This document shows positions 1-10,908 of a DNA stretch of 64,000 nucleotides, one piece after another. The stretch's first letter is position 1. Each line of letters begins with the position of its first letter. Source of the stretch: Peptococcaceae bacterium. GTDB taxonomy: Bacteria; Bacillota; UBA994. The stretch spans positions 1-64,000 of the forward strand of contig JAGXSS010000109.1 in NCBI GenBank assembly GCA_018334055.1. The letters run 5' to 3'. The notes below the pieces were generated by a model. That model did no database searches and was not told where the DNA came from. It saw nothing but the letters and a program-made list of their open reading frames with translations. The translations under genes were made by a program, and so were the position numbers.

Positions 1-1
1 A

Positions 2-82
2 AACGGAACACGTATTATCTATCCGGCAACGAAGGAACAACGGAACATTTATAAGGCGTTCAATGTAGAGGAACCGGTGTAG
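2..82 (+). pseudogene. C-terminal fragment of an ORF entering from outside the window, possibly transposase
   Basis: Frame 2 reads NGTRIIYPATKEQRNIYKAFNVEEPV*; 'YPATKEQ..IYKA' resembles the C-terminus of some IS transposases (IS1634-like); truncated by the window edge. Confidence 0.35.
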
Positions 83-291
83 TTATAATTTCAGTAGGGA
101 TTTTAGGTATGATTGTAGCGAAAAATCCGCGATGCTTGATTTTCTAAGGTCCTTGCGCTAACTTTTATTATCTAAACTTGGGCCTTCAAATGTTCGCGGC
201 TACTTCAACTCTTCTAACCCAACTTTAGATAACGTACAGCTTTCGATAATCGATAAACCTCGGGGTCTGGGGCAGAGCCCCAGTGAGGCCA

Positions 292-1041
292 TCAGGCCTC
301 CTCTACGATCCCCTTGCGTTTGCGCATTGAGTCAGCACCACTGATGAAGATGTTATAGGAATCGTGTACGATGCGGTCACAGATAGCATCCGCGAGTGTG
401 GCCTTTCCGATCTTCTGATGCCAACCACCGACATCAAACTGAGAGCAGAAGATCGTGGAGCCCTTTTTGTACCGCGCCTCTGCGATTTCCAGCAAATCGC
501 GGGTTTCACTGTCCTTGAGCGGATAGAGAAGCCACTTGTCCAAGATTAGCAGATTGACCTGTTTGTACGTCTTGATTGTTTTGCGGTAGGTGCCTTCGGA
601 GCGGGCAATCGCTAACTCGCCTAGCAAATCCGGCAGGCGTGCATAACGAACACTTAGAAAGTCGCGATTAGCGGTCATGCCGAATGCGTTTGAGAGATAG
701 GTTTTGCCGCTGCCGGTCGCCCCGAGGATGATGATGTTATGATGCTCCCGGACGTAGTTGCCTGTTCCCAACCGCGCGATCATGGCCTTGTCCAACCCTC
801 GATCAGCATGGTATTCAATATCATCTAGACAGGCGTTAGGGAACGCATAGCCATCAGTCTTAATGAGCCTGGTCAACCGGTTGCTCTTGCGGGATGACCA
901 CTCTACGTCAACCAGAAGCCCAAAGCGCTCCTCGAAAGAGATTTCGGACATGGCACTGTCCTTAAGCTGTCGATGCAATGCACTTGCCATTGTGTTAAGT
1001 TTCATTTCATGGAGCTTTGATACAGTGTTGTTGTAAAGCAT
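292..1041 (-). CDS. istB: IS21-family transposition helper ATPase IstB
   Basis: IstB-like protein with Walker A GATGSGKT and LLILDKWLLYPL; directly downstream of istA. Confidence 0.9.
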   Translation of the reverse strand: MLYNNTVSKLHEMKLNTMASALHRQLKDSAMSEISFEERFGLLVDVEWSSRKSNRLTRLIKTDGYAFPNACLDDIEYHADRGLDKAMIARLGTGNYVREHHNIIILGATGSGKTYLSNAFGMTANRDFLSVRYARLPDLLGELAIARSEGTYRKTIKTYKQVNLLILDKWLLYPLKDSETRDLLEIAEARYKKGSTIFCSQFDVGGWHQKIGKATLADAICDRIVHDSYNIFISGADSMRKRKGIVEEA

Positions 1042-2564
1042 TACGACCGCCCCTTCCCATAATAGTCGGCTCCTCGTGTGAAACCGAATTTGGAAGGAGC
1101 AGGCTCGTCTAGTGCCTTGTCCTGCCCTGACTTTAGGATCGTCTGGATCGCCTTGTAATTAGGACGCGGTGCATAGAAGAGTGCCCTGGCACAAGCGGCT
1201 TCCAGCCTTTCCGAAGCGTACTGTTCAGAGAGCTTTAGTAGTGCCATACACGCTCGGTATCCCTGCTGCTCAACCTTGTAACCGGTCAGAATCGCTTCCA
1301 CAACGGTAACTACGTTTTGACCTATTTTCGCCGCCCAGCCGCGAAAGCGTTCGCTATTCCACTGCACATACTGCTGATGGTTTGGCGGCATATGCGCCTC
1401 AATCGTACAGTACTGCCCACGTTTCCCATGGAGCCGGGCATGTGAGCAGATGCGTGCGCCCTCAAAGAACACCTCGACCACATTGCGCGTTAAGCGCACG
1501 TCAACCTTACGTTTGATGTACTCATAGGGTACAGAGTAATGCTGTTCATCCAAGGCGATGTGATAATTAAACGCAACAGTACCTACTTTCCACGTCGCCA
1601 GTTCAAAGGCATGATCGGAAAGGGCTAGGAGAGATATTCGCTCCTGCGCAAACAACATGGCGCGGCTACCGTCTTTCCTCTGGAACGGCTTGTGGTTAAA
1701 GATGTGAAGTTTCTCTTTAATAACCTCATTCAACTCGCGCAAAGAAAAGAAGCGTTGGTTACGGAGCGCCGCCAGTATCCAGGTGGAGATAATGCCCACA
1801 GTATTCTCGACCGTTGCCTTATCTTTGGGAGCGCGCACACGCGTGGGGATTACGGCCGTGCCATAATGCTCGGCCATTTCTTGATAGCTCTTGTTAAGCA
1901 CAACCTCAGCACGAGTGTTCTTGTTTACGCCCGTCTTCAAATTGTCTGGGACGAGGATGCGTGTCACACCGCCCAGATAACAGTAGGCGTTGATATGCGC
2001 GGTAATCCACGCCTCCTGATCCTGCGAAAAGAATGCCTCAACGTAGCTATAACCGCTGTACGGGAGTGTAGCCACAAAGACATATGCGTCAATGACTCCA
2101 CCTGTATCTGAATCTATAAGTTCCGCCTTTTGCCCTGCCCAATCTACCTCTAACAGTTCGCCAGGTTTGCGATGGATATGCATCGTTGCTTTAGTTTGCA
2201 CGGCAAAGTCCCGATAGTACTTCTTAAACTGCGTTAACTGGTATGGAATCTCATCGTTCTCACGACACTTTTCGCAGTACTCAAACCAGAGCAACTGCAA
2301 TGTCACGCCAGGCTTTGTCAGCTCACGGTGAACCCAAGTGTAATCTGGCAACTTGTAGCTAGGCTTGCCTTCTTCCTTGGGGTACAATCGTTCCCCAAGC
2401 TCCCGGTCAGACAGCTCTTCGGTCGTTTGCCAGCGCAACCCTTGTGACTCCGCACACCGTAGAATTTTGATCACGGTCGGGCGAGAGATTCCCGCACTCG
2501 CGGCAATCTTGCTGTGGTTGAGTCCTAAGTTATGCAACCGCAGAACCTCTCTGTAGTCGGTCAT
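1041..2564 (-). CDS. istA: IS21-family transposase IstA
   Basis: 507 aa, N-terminal HTH, integrase core (HRKPGELLEVDWAG..., PDNLKTGV, APKDKATVENTVG). Confidence 0.92.
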   Translation of the reverse strand: MTDYREVLRLHNLGLNHSKIAASAGISRPTVIKILRCAESQGLRWQTTEELSDRELGERLYPKEEGKPSYKLPDYTWVHRELTKPGVTLQLLWFEYCEKCRENDEIPYQLTQFKKYYRDFAVQTKATMHIHRKPGELLEVDWAGQKAELIDSDTGGVIDAYVFVATLPYSGYSYVEAFFSQDQEAWITAHINAYCYLGGVTRILVPDNLKTGVNKNTRAEVVLNKSYQEMAEHYGTAVIPTRVRAPKDKATVENTVGIISTWILAALRNQRFFSLRELNEVIKEKLHIFNHKPFQRKDGSRAMLFAQERISLLALSDHAFELATWKVGTVAFNYHIALDEQHYSVPYEYIKRKVDVRLTRNVVEVFFEGARICSHARLHGKRGQYCTIEAHMPPNHQQYVQWNSERFRGWAAKIGQNVVTVVEAILTGYKVEQQGYRACMALLKLSEQYASERLEAACARALFYAPRPNYKAIQTILKSGQDKALDEPAPSKFGFTRGADYYGKGRS

Positions 2565-2726
2565 TTGATGACCTCCTTGGATGTATTTACGCCGTCAATA
2601 CGACGCATGAACCCAATTCTACTACAGACTTAAGGTGTAAAGGCGCGCGACGGGACTGTCAAATTATCGCGCTGTGAGTGTAAAATCTCCGCGGCTCAAG
2701 TGTTAAGTTAGATGCGACGTATTCAC

Positions 2727-2930
2727 TTACCTCTTGTTAAGCTTCGTAAGCCCTCCGGCCATAACTACAGTATGGATGTGCGGGTGGTACTGAAGATCTT
2801 GCCCCCAAGTGTGGAGTATGCAAAAGAAGCCTGGTTGTGCTCCGAGATGTTTGGGATCGTTGCTTAGTGTTACTGCTAGCTCATACTGTTCGCCAGAAGA
2901 CGGCGTAACTGGAACTGTCCGAGTGCCTCT
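2727..2930 (-). pseudogene. IS91-family (HUH) transposase fragment
   Basis: Manual translation gives ...ELAVTLSNDPKHLGAQPGFFCILHTWGQDLQYHPHIHTVVMAGGLTKLNKR*, containing the HTWGQ..HPHIH HUH motif; not in the ORF track. Confidence 0.75.
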
Positions 2931-3032
2931 GTTGGCTGAGGCACTTAGCTGCTACAGCCAGGCCGTCGACCGACTTCCGTAAATCTGTCTGACCTGTGGC
3001 CAGATACACCCGGTCATAGACCGAGAGAACAG

Positions 3033-3066
3033 AAAGATGCCTGGCCGCGAGGCCAGGCATCTTTTT
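3033..3066. terminator. Rho-independent terminator hairpin
   Basis: aaagatgcctggcc-gcga-ggccaggcatcttttttt: 14-bp perfect stem followed by T-run on + strand; lies just downstream of the minus-strand SpoIIQ-like gene. Confidence 0.7.
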
Positions 3067-3079
3067 TACTTCAGGGAAC

Positions 3080-3883
3080 TTACCTGAACATGGGGGTCGG
3101 GTCTACGGATTCACCGTCTTTGAAGAGGGCAAAGTACATTTGGGGACTTTCGGCACCTTTCGCCGGGGGGTTTGCTCCCAAATGACCAATTTGCTGCCCC
3201 GCGGTGACTTCCTGCCCCACGCGCACCGCAACGCGTGCCAGGCTCGCGTACACCGTCTGCCAGCCGCTGCCGTGGTCGATGGTGAGCATGCTACCCCACT
3301 CAGGATCATCCTTGACAATACTCACCACACGTCCCCGGTGAGCGGCCATGACCGGCGTACCCTGCGTAGCCTCAAGGCCGACCCCATGGTGAAATTGAAA
3401 GGCGCGGAATGTGGCCGACCACTGGAAGCCAAATGGAGCAATAATCGCGCCGGCAATGGGCTTAGTCAGTTGTGTAATTGTGACCGTTGGCAGGGCTACC
3501 GGCCGAGCCGGTTCCTCTTCCTGGACAGGGCTCTGGGTCGCGGGAGGAGTTTTGGGCGGTGGTTCGACGGCAAGTTGGGGCGGAGTGGTCACAATTACCG
3601 GCTCCAGCACCGGGGGATCGGGCAGTTCTGGGGTAGAGGGCGCTTCTATTGTCGGCCGTTCGGGCACTTGCAATCTCGGCGTGCCCTGCAAGCGAAAGGG
3701 ACTATCCCACCACCACATACCTGCCAGGAGTACAGCCACCATTACGTAGGCGGTTAGCAAGAAGCGACGACTTCTCACTATGCGCACGATCCTCGCCGGA
3801 CGCAGGCTAATCTGCCAACGATGCCAGTAGAGAATTGCCCTTAGTCTGACACGATTGATAAGAACTTTAATTCGAGTAAGCAT
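3080..3883 (-). CDS. spoIIQ: SpoIIQ-like M23/LytM-domain sporulation protein
   Basis: N-terminal TM, proline-rich linker, LytM-like domain (FHHGVGLEATQGTPVMAAHRGRV...); located after ywmB-murA-spoIID as in Bacillus. Confidence 0.75.
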   Translation of the reverse strand: MLTRIKVLINRVRLRAILYWHRWQISLRPARIVRIVRSRRFLLTAYVMVAVLLAGMWWWDSPFRLQGTPRLQVPERPTIEAPSTPELPDPPVLEPVIVTTPPQLAVEPPPKTPPATQSPVQEEEPARPVALPTVTITQLTKPIAGAIIAPFGFQWSATFRAFQFHHGVGLEATQGTPVMAAHRGRVVSIVKDDPEWGSMLTIDHGSGWQTVYASLARVAVRVGQEVTAGQQIGHLGANPPAKGAESPQMYFALFKDGESVDPTPMFR

Positions 3884-3955
3884 TTTGCCTTCACCTCTTA
3901 AAAGCAGTGTTGGCTATTTTTGCCTCGTTTATACCAAAGAAGAGGAGGGTTGTGT

Positions 3956-4942
3956 CTACCTACCTTCTATGCTGGCGAGGCTGACTCCTTGATAGTAAAA
4001 CTTAAGAATGTAGGCGAAGTCCTTCCCGGCACTGGCCAAACCGTCGGCTCCCCACTGGCACATGCCAACGCCATGGCCGTGGCCGCGAGTAGTAACGAGC
4101 ACACTTTCCCGGGTGGCAACAATGGTGAAATTCGTGGAACGTAAGCCCAGAAGCCCCCGCATGACCGTGCCCGTCAAATGACGATTGCCCACCCGCAGCT
4201 CTTTTACCCGCCCACTTTCACTTCGCCGGAGAATTTCAATCGGCGACGGGCGACGAGTGAGATCGCGCACCGCCAGAATTGCCCCCCCTTCCTGTCCGAC
4301 CAAAGCCAGAAACTCGGCGGGTGAAAATGTTTTCTGTTCGATAAAGCGATTTGAATGTGTGCAGAACCCGCATATGCGTCCGCTAAGATAAGGATAGCGA
4401 TTTGCCCAAACTTTTTCCGCGTATTCCGTCCTGCCACCACAGGTCGAATGATAAATGGGGTCAATCACCCGACCGCGATAGGTCAGTATCTGATGGGCGG
4501 TATTTGCGACTGCCTGTTGTATTTTTTCCATGTTGCCGCTGAAATCTATCAACCCCCACTTCAGCTGCAAGGCACTTGGTGGCAAGTATGCTTGACAGTG
4601 GGCTGGGTCATCGCAGACATCAGCCAAAGGATGCCGACCACAGCCAACGCCACCAAACTTTCTCGCGCGGCGGACCACATAGGTTCTCGCCGCTACCGCT
4701 TGCGCCTCTAGTGCCGCCATAGCAAACCGGGCCGGCATTTCGGCCGCCACCACTCCCGCCACATACTCCTCTAAGGGGAGTACAACTATTTGGCCAGTGC
4801 CCGTCAAAAATAGGTTGATCATTCTGGGGCTGTCCAATTGTTCGGGGGGTGGCATAAGCCACCCCCTCGCTAATACTATTATGCCTGGAACAATGATGAT
4901 GATGAGAGCCATGACCACGAAATATCGCAACAGGAAAGCCAT
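3956..4942 (-). CDS. spoIID: Stage II sporulation protein D
   Basis: SpoIID/LytB family: LEEYVAGVVAAEMPA, AARTYVVRR, YHSTCGGRTEYAEKVW, GHGHGVGMCQWGADGLA. Confidence 0.93.
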   Translation of the reverse strand: MAFLLRYFVVMALIIIIVPGIIVLARGWLMPPPEQLDSPRMINLFLTGTGQIVVLPLEEYVAGVVAAEMPARFAMAALEAQAVAARTYVVRRARKFGGVGCGRHPLADVCDDPAHCQAYLPPSALQLKWGLIDFSGNMEKIQQAVANTAHQILTYRGRVIDPIYHSTCGGRTEYAEKVWANRYPYLSGRICGFCTHSNRFIEQKTFSPAEFLALVGQEGGAILAVRDLTRRPSPIEILRRSESGRVKELRVGNRHLTGTVMRGLLGLRSTNFTIVATRESVLVTTRGHGHGVGMCQWGADGLASAGKDFAYILKFYYQGVSLASIEGR

Positions 4943-5010
4943 GCCTATCCCCCCTTGGCATACTAACTATATGCCTCAAGGGCCTACTTAGAAGCCAAAC
5001 ACCGCTCCCC

Positions 5011-6261
5011 CTATTTTTTGCAGATGTCTGCGCCGACCTCCTGCAGCTTACGGACGATATCCGCATAACCACGTTCGATATGGGTCACGCCACTTATCTC
5101 GGTCACACCTTGCGCCGCAAGCCCTGCCAATATAAGTGCCGCACCCGCCCGCAAATCCGAAGCGGCAACCGGCGCCCCGGAGAGATTGGTCACGCCCTTA
5201 ATGATGGCATTACGCCCCTCGGTGCGTATATGTGCGCCCATGCGGCGAAGTTCTGGCACATGCATGAAGCGGTTCTCGAAGACTGTCTCCGTAATCATGC
5301 TCGTGCCCTGCCCCCGACATAAAAGGGCCATCATCTGCGGCTGCATATCCGTGGGAAAGCCTGGGTAGGGGAGCGTCTTCACGTCCACCGGCAAAATGTT
5401 GCCGCTCCCGATGACACGGACGCTATCCCCCAGCACCTCGATCGCGACCCCAATCTCACGCAATTTGGCGATTACGCTGACGACATGCTCGGGAATAACA
5501 TTTTCTACCACCAAATCGCCCGCGGTAATGGCCGCAGCCATCATGTAGGTTCCTGCCTCAATGCGATCGGGGATGACACGGTAGTAAGGGGCACGGAACG
5601 CCGACCGGCCGGTGATGACGATAGTGTCGGTGCCCGCCCCATCGACTCTTCCCCCCATGCAGTTGATGAAACAGGCAAGGTCTACAATCTCCGGCTCTTC
5701 AGCAGCATTCTGGATTATAGACACCCCGTCAGCAAAGCACGCAGCCATCATGATATTCTCGGTCGCCCCGACACTAGGGTAATCCAAATAGATGGTATTA
5801 CCTATCAGGCGCTCAGCAGTAGCCTCGACAAAGCCATGGCCGACCACGATATCCGCACCAAGCAACCCGAAGCCCTTGAGGTGAAGGTCTATAGGGCGCG
5901 TGCCGATGGCACATCCGCCGGGTAAAGAAACTTTGGCCTTTCCTAGGCGTCCGAGCAATGGACCCATGATGAGCACCGAGGCTCTCATCTGGCTGATGAG
6001 GTTGTAGGGAGCGTCATTGCCGTTCAGATTTTGGCAGTCAATCTCAATTTCATCGTCTATATAGTTGATGTGGCCGCCGAGATGCCGGATTACTTCAAGC
6101 ATGGTTGTCACGTCGTTTAACTCTGGTACCGATTCGAGCCTCGTCTTGCCATCGGTAGCCATGAGCGATGCCGCCAACAAGGGCAGTACCGCGTTTTTCG
6201 CTCCGCTGACTGCTATTTTCCCAATTAAGGGCATCCCTCCGCGCACAAGCATTGTTGCCAT
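5011..6261 (-). CDS. murA: UDP-N-acetylglucosamine 1-carboxyvinyltransferase
   Basis: SGAKNAVLPLLAAS, catalytic-loop Cys in LPGGCAIGTRPIDLH, GFPTDMQPQ. Confidence 0.97.
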   Translation of the reverse strand: MATMLVRGGMPLIGKIAVSGAKNAVLPLLAASLMATDGKTRLESVPELNDVTTMLEVIRHLGGHINYIDDEIEIDCQNLNGNDAPYNLISQMRASVLIMGPLLGRLGKAKVSLPGGCAIGTRPIDLHLKGFGLLGADIVVGHGFVEATAERLIGNTIYLDYPSVGATENIMMAACFADGVSIIQNAAEEPEIVDLACFINCMGGRVDGAGTDTIVITGRSAFRAPYYRVIPDRIEAGTYMMAAAITAGDLVVENVIPEHVVSVIAKLREIGVAIEVLGDSVRVIGSGNILPVDVKTLPYPGFPTDMQPQMMALLCRGQGTSMITETVFENRFMHVPELRRMGAHIRTEGRNAIIKGVTNLSGAPVAASDLRAGAALILAGLAAQGVTEISGVTHIERGYADIVRKLQEVGADICKK

Positions 6262-6323
6262 AAAATACCACCTCCTTGCCTACTTATGGCGACGACTATA
6301 TTATGCCCAACTTCATGGCATAG

Positions 6324-7067
6324 CTAGATGGAAAGACTTAATGTCGGTGTTGCTAGCCAGATGTGGGTTATGTTATTTTCTGGATCAAAACGCAGCATCA
6401 GCGACCAATTGCTGTGCCTGCCAGCCATTTTCACCCCGCGGGGCAGCTCTCGGCTATAGCCGACTAAATTGACACCATGCCCATCGCTAAAAAACTCTTG
6501 CGTCTCGGCCCGTAAAGCGCCGAGCACTCTGGCGACAACCATTGCCGCCTCCTCGGAAGATAGCTGGCCCGCTAGAACACCGATAAAGCACGTGGTGACA
6601 GTGGGGCGTAGTCCTACAGCCAGAAAGAAAGCGTGCAGGGTAGACTCCACACTGTCTATGGAGTAACCCGGCACAGCGGTCTTCAAGGTCAGCACCAAAT
6701 AAGTTTCGTGAGTGCCACCGTGAGATATGGTTTGCACATTGGCATCTACCGCATAGACCGCGGTGACAAAACTGGCATAGGCAAAGATTGTACCGCCTTC
6801 CGCCCAAGATGTAATCTCGGGCGGATACATCCCAAAGGCGGCCAATGAGGCTCTGCGCAATCTGCTGACAAGCTGATCGATACTCTGAGGAACAGTGGTG
6901 GCACGTGCCCAACCATTCATATTAATCTCGAGCAAAGCTGCCTGCGAGGCGGCGAAAGCTCGAGCTAAGTTGTTGAGGTCCTGCCCTTCGCTGGTTAAAC
7001 ACCACGACATGCCGGCTCCAAGGAGTACCAAGACGAGCATCAGTAGCACAGCAATTAATTTACGCAT
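6324..7067 (-). CDS. ywmB: YwmB-like protein
   Basis: 247-aa exported protein directly upstream of murA, as ywmB in Bacillus; similarity judged by eye. Confidence 0.6.
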   Translation of the reverse strand: MRKLIAVLLMLVLVLLGAGMSWCLTSEGQDLNNLARAFAASQAALLEINMNGWARATTVPQSIDQLVSRLRRASLAAFGMYPPEITSWAEGGTIFAYASFVTAVYAVDANVQTISHGGTHETYLVLTLKTAVPGYSIDSVESTLHAFFLAVGLRPTVTTCFIGVLAGQLSSEEAAMVVARVLGALRAETQEFFSDGHGVNLVGYSRELPRGVKMAGRHSNWSLMLRFDPENNITHIWLATPTLSLSI

Positions 7068-7131
7068 TTCTTTCCCCTCCCTTTGACCATGATTATTGGT
7101 CTAAAGGGCGAGACTTATACGAAAACAGCAA

Positions 7132-7752
7132 TTACTTTGCGCGCACCACATCTTTAATCTTCATGAGGCGCGTTATGGCAGCGCGTTCTTGCTCGCTGAG
7201 CTTCATGGCGATGCTCTTCACCGTCTTTTCTAGATTGGGGATGAGCACATATTCCAGGGCATTAACACGCCTTCTGGTCTTTTCAATTTCCTCCGCCAGT
7301 AAGTCCAAGGAACGCTCTACGGAGGCTAGCTCCACCAATAAGGGTAGTACCGCCGAGAAGGTGTCCAAGGCCGCGTCGAGGTCGCTGGAGGACGATGCCA
7401 GCCCATAGCTGTACATGGCGCCCTCTTGTTGCAAGGTAAAGACCGGGGCAATGATCGACATCATGCGGACTTCCTTGATACTGATCTCAACTTGTTGCGT
7501 CGGAAACATGATGGCCTCTTCCAAAACCTCGGGCGACATCACCGCACGGGCGACTAGGAAGCTCCGGTAAGCCTCCATCAGTCGCTTTTCGACGGTGAGC
7601 CGCATATTTTTGACATCGCGGATTAGCGCCATAAAACGCTTCATCAGTTCATCACGCTTGTCCTTGAGCAGCTTGTGCCCCCGCTTGGCCACGCGCACCC
7701 TCTTCTTGAGCCGCAGCAACTCCATGCGGGTAGGATTAATTCTAAGATTCAT
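7132..7752 (-). CDS. atpD: V-type ATP synthase subunit D
   Basis: NPTRMELLRLKKRVRVAKRGHKLLKDKRDELM is the V-ATPase D signature; last gene of the cluster. Confidence 0.95.
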   Translation of the reverse strand: MNLRINPTRMELLRLKKRVRVAKRGHKLLKDKRDELMKRFMALIRDVKNMRLTVEKRLMEAYRSFLVARAVMSPEVLEEAIMFPTQQVEISIKEVRMMSIIAPVFTLQQEGAMYSYGLASSSSDLDAALDTFSAVLPLLVELASVERSLDLLAEEIEKTRRRVNALEYVLIPNLEKTVKSIAMKLSEQERAAITRLMKIKDVVRAK

Positions 7753-7771
7753 ACTACCTCACCTCGCCGCA

Positions 7772-9148
7772 TCAAACGGTGGGGGGCAAGTACTTCGTAA
7801 TATGCTCCTCACGCACCCTCTTTAGCTCCGCAACCGGCAATATCGCCAAGAGCTCCCATGCCAAATTGAGGGTGGTGATGATGTCGCGGTCTGTATATTC
7901 CCCTTGAGCTACAAAGCGGCGCTCAAACTCATCGGCAAACTTGGAGAATTTCTTGTCCGTCTCCGACAGGGCGGCCTCACCAAGGATAACGGCTAGCTCT
8001 TTAACTTCTTTCCCGCGGCTATAGGCGGCAAAAAGTTGATTTAGCACACCACTATGGTCCTCGCGAGTCTTCCCCTGACCAATGCCCTTGTCCTTTAGGC
8101 GTGAAAGCGACGGCAGCACATCGACTGAGGGGTAGATGCCCTTGCGGTGCAGTTCTCTGCCGAGGATGATCTGGCCCTCGGTAATGTAACCGGTCAAGTC
8201 GGGGATGGGGTGAGTCTTGTCGTCCTCAGGCATGGTCAGAATGGGAATCTGGGTGATAGAACCGGGCTTGCCCTTAACCCTGCCCGCCCTTTCGTACAGC
8301 GTGGAAAGATCGGTATAGAGGTAGCCGGGGTAGCCACGGCGGCCGGGCACTTCTTTACGCGCCGCGGAAATTTCGCGCAGGGCTTCGGCGTAGTTGGTCA
8401 TGTCGGTCATAATTACCAAGACATGCATGCCCTTTTCGTAAGCCAGGTACTCGGCGCAGGTCAGGGCGATGCGGGGGGTGGCAATGCGCTCAATGGTGGG
8501 GTCGCTCGCCAAATTGACGAACAACACCGCCCGGTCAATAGCCCCCGTCTTGCGGAAGTCGCTGATAAAGAAATCGGCCTCTTCAAAGGTAATACCCATC
8601 GCCGCAAAGACAACCGCAAATTCCCCTGCATCCCCGAGCACCTTGGCTTGGCGGGCAATCTGGGCCGCCAAACGAGCATGAGGCAGTCCCGAACCCGTGA
8701 AGATGGGGAGCTTCTGCCCACGCACTAGGGTGTTCATGCCATCGATGGTGGATATCCCCGTTTGGATAAACTCGGAGGGATAGGCACGAGAGTAAGGATT
8801 CATGGGGCTACCATTGATGTCGAGGCGTTTTTCCGGGATAATCGGCGCTCCGCCATCCAGAGGTTTGCCAAAGCCATCGAAAACTCGTCCCAGCATGTCT
8901 AACGACACCGGGAATTCTATGACCTTGCCGAGGAAGCGCACCTTGCTTTTTTCCATATTGAGCCCGGCCGTGCCTTCAAAAATCTGCACGAGGGCCTTGC
9001 CAGCCATGGCCTCAAGGACACGTCCGCGGCGAATCTCACCGCTCGGGAGCTCGACCTCGACCAGCTCCTCGTACTTGACGCCTTCAACCTTGTCCACCAA
9101 CATCAGCGGACCGGCTACCTCGGCAATGGTACGGTATTCTTTATGCAT
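7772..9148 (-). CDS. atpB: V-type ATP synthase subunit B
   Basis: 458 aa; [47 protein letters not shown]. Confidence 0.96.
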   Translation of the reverse strand: MHKEYRTIAEVAGPLMLVDKVEGVKYEELVEVELPSGEIRRGRVLEAMAGKALVQIFEGTAGLNMEKSKVRFLGKVIEFPVSLDMLGRVFDGFGKPLDGGAPIIPEKRLDINGSPMNPYSRAYPSEFIQTGISTIDGMNTLVRGQKLPIFTGSGLPHARLAAQIARQAKVLGDAGEFAVVFAAMGITFEEADFFISDFRKTGAIDRAVLFVNLASDPTIERIATPRIALTCAEYLAYEKGMHVLVIMTDMTNYAEALREISAARKEVPGRRGYPGYLYTDLSTLYERAGRVKGKPGSITQIPILTMPEDDKTHPIPDLTGYITEGQIILGRELHRKGIYPSVDVLPSLSRLKDKGIGQGKTREDHSGVLNQLFAAYSRGKEVKELAVILGEAALSETDKKFSKFADEFERRFVAQGEYTDRDIITTLNLAWELLAILPVAELKRVREEHITKYLPPTV

Positions 9149-9159
9149 TCTTACACCCC

Positions 9160-10908
9160 CTACTTCAACTGCTCGCGAATGCGTACTTCGATAGCATCAA
9201 AAGTCGCCATTTCGCTCTCAGGTAGATACTTCGCCCGGGCAATGTCCACGCGCACGGGGACAGCCAGCGCTTTATCCAGCGACAGGCCACTTTCCAGCGC
9301 CCCCTGGGCTACCTGGCTAAACATGAGAATGAGTTTGAGCATGCGATATTGTTTGGTGAGCGAAGTAAAGGTATCTACTTCGTGGAAGGCATTTTGGTGC
9401 AAGAAATCTTCGCGAATGGACTTGGCGGTTTCGAGCACCAGTCTATCGCCGAAGCTGAGGGCATCAAGACCAACCAGGCGCACAATCTCTTCCAGCTCGG
9501 CCTCTTTCTGCAACAAGCGCATGGCCTCTTGGCGATAGTTGGCCCACTCTTGGCCGGCATGGGTGTTAAAGTAGTTGTCTAAGCGGTCGGAGTACAAAGA
9601 ATAGCTCTGTAGCCAGTAGATAGCCGGGAAATGGCGGGACTCAGCCAATCTGGCTTCCAGGCTCCAGAAAACCTTCGCCACGCGCAGGGTAGCCTGCGTC
9701 ACAGGCTCGGACAGGTCACCGCCCGGAGGCGAGACTGCGCCGATGACGGTCAAGGAACCTTCTCGCCCGCCCAAACCAATCACATTGCCCGAACGCTCGT
9801 AGAACTCGGCGACGCGGGAACTCAAGTAGGCGGGGTACCCTTCTTCGCCGGGCATTTCCTCTAGACGACCCGACATTTCGCGCAAGGCCTCGGCCCAGCG
9901 CGAGGTGGAATCGGCCATAACCGCGATGGTGTAGCCCATGTCGCGGAAGTATTCCGCGATGGTAATGCCGGTATAGATAGAAGCCTCGCGGGCGGCAACC
10001 GGCATGTTCGAAGTATTGGCAATGAGCACCGTGCGCTCCATGAGCGGGCGTCCGGTCTTGGGGTCGTGCAGCTCCGGGAACTCCATGAGCACGTCGGTCA
10101 TTTCGTTGCCACGTTCACCGCAGCCGACATAGACGATGATCTGGGCATCGGACCACTTGGCCAGCTGATGCTGCACCACAGTCTTGCCCGAACCAAAGGG
10201 GCCCGGCACACAGGCCGTTCCGCCCTTCGCCACGGGGAAGAAGGTGTCGATGACGCGTTGACCGGTCGTCAGGGGCTGCATGGGGACTCTCTTTTCTAAG
10301 TAGGGGCGTGGTTTACGCACAGGCCACTTTTGCATCATGGTGAGCGATACCGACCCGCTGGCGGTCTTCATGGTGGCAACCACGTCGGTGACGAGCGCCT
10401 CGCCCTGGTGTATCCATTCGATAATGCCCTCCATGCCGGGAGGAACCATGATTTTGTGGGAGATAAGCGCGGTTTCTTGTACTGTGCCGATAATGTCGCC
10501 CGGTTTTACCTTAGTCGCCACGGCGACGATTGGGACAAAATCCCACTTCTTCGCGCGGTCAAGACTGGGTACTTGGATTCCTCTGGCGATAAATGTCCCC
10601 GACATCTCGGCAATTTTATCCAGAGGACGCTGAATGCCGTCATAAATGGTACTCATCAGCCCGGGGCCAAGTTCTACCGAAAGAGGCGCCCCGGTGGTGG
10701 TGACGGGTTCGCCCGGGCCAACGCCGGCGGTCTCCTCATATACTTGAATCGAGGCCCGATCAGCGCGCATTTCGATGATTTCACCAATGAGCCCCAGACT
10801 GCCGACCTTGACCATGTCGTACATGCGCGCATGCGCCATGCCGGCGGCGATGACCAAGGGCCCGGAGACTTTGATAATTGTTCCTTCCTGCCTGGTGGTA
10901 TCAGCCAT
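9160..10908 (-). CDS. atpA: V-type ATP synthase subunit A (catalytic)
   Basis: 582 aa; Walker [35 protein letters not shown]. Confidence 0.97.
   Translation of the reverse strand: MADTTRQEGTIIKVSGPLVIAAGMAHARMYDMVKVGSLGLIGEIIEMRADRASIQVYEETAGVGPGEPVTTTGAPLSVELGPGLMSTIYDGIQRPLDKIAEMSGTFIARGIQVPSLDRAKKWDFVPIVAVATKVKPGDIIGTVQETALISHKIMVPPGMEGIIEWIHQGEALVTDVVATMKTASGSVSLTMMQKWPVRKPRPYLEKRVPMQPLTTGQRVIDTFFPVAKGGTACVPGPFGSGKTVVQHQLAKWSDAQIIVYVGCGERGNEMTDVLMEFPELHDPKTGRPLMERTVLIANTSNMPVAAREASIYTGITIAEYFRDMGYTIAVMADSTSRWAEALREMSGRLEEMPGEEGYPAYLSSRVAEFYERSGNVIGLGGREGSLTVIGAVSPPGGDLSEPVTQATLRVAKVFWSLEARLAESRHFPAIYWLQSYSLYSDRLDNYFNTHAGQEWANYRQEAMRLLQKEAELEEIVRLVGLDALSFGDRLVLETAKSIREDFLHQNAFHEVDTFTSLTKQYRMLKLILMFSQVAQGALESGLSLDKALAVPVRVDIARAKYLPESEMATFDAIEVRIREQLK

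Larger units (their letters stand above)
128..2716 (-). mobile_element. IS21-family insertion sequence (istA/istB) with subterminal repeats
   Basis: Adjacent istA and istB ORFs; repeated GCG-N3-ACTT/ATTT-like units at ~128-145, 155-170 and 195-212, and inverted counterparts at ~2657-2671, 2677-2694 and 2701-2716; exact ends not determined. Confidence 0.7.

Noticed and set aside
1692-2111. 139-aa plus-strand ORF inside istA
   Set aside because: Antisense to the transposase gene.
3140-3757. 205-aa plus-strand ORF opposite spoIIQ
   Set aside because: Antisense shadow; the minus frame has signal/TM, linker and LytM domain.
5485-5925. 146-aa plus-strand ORF opposite murA
   Set aside because: Antisense to murA, no family resemblance.
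8147-8728. 193-aa plus-strand ORF within the V-ATPase B gene
   Set aside because: Antisense shadow of a clearly coding minus-strand gene; no recognisable motif.
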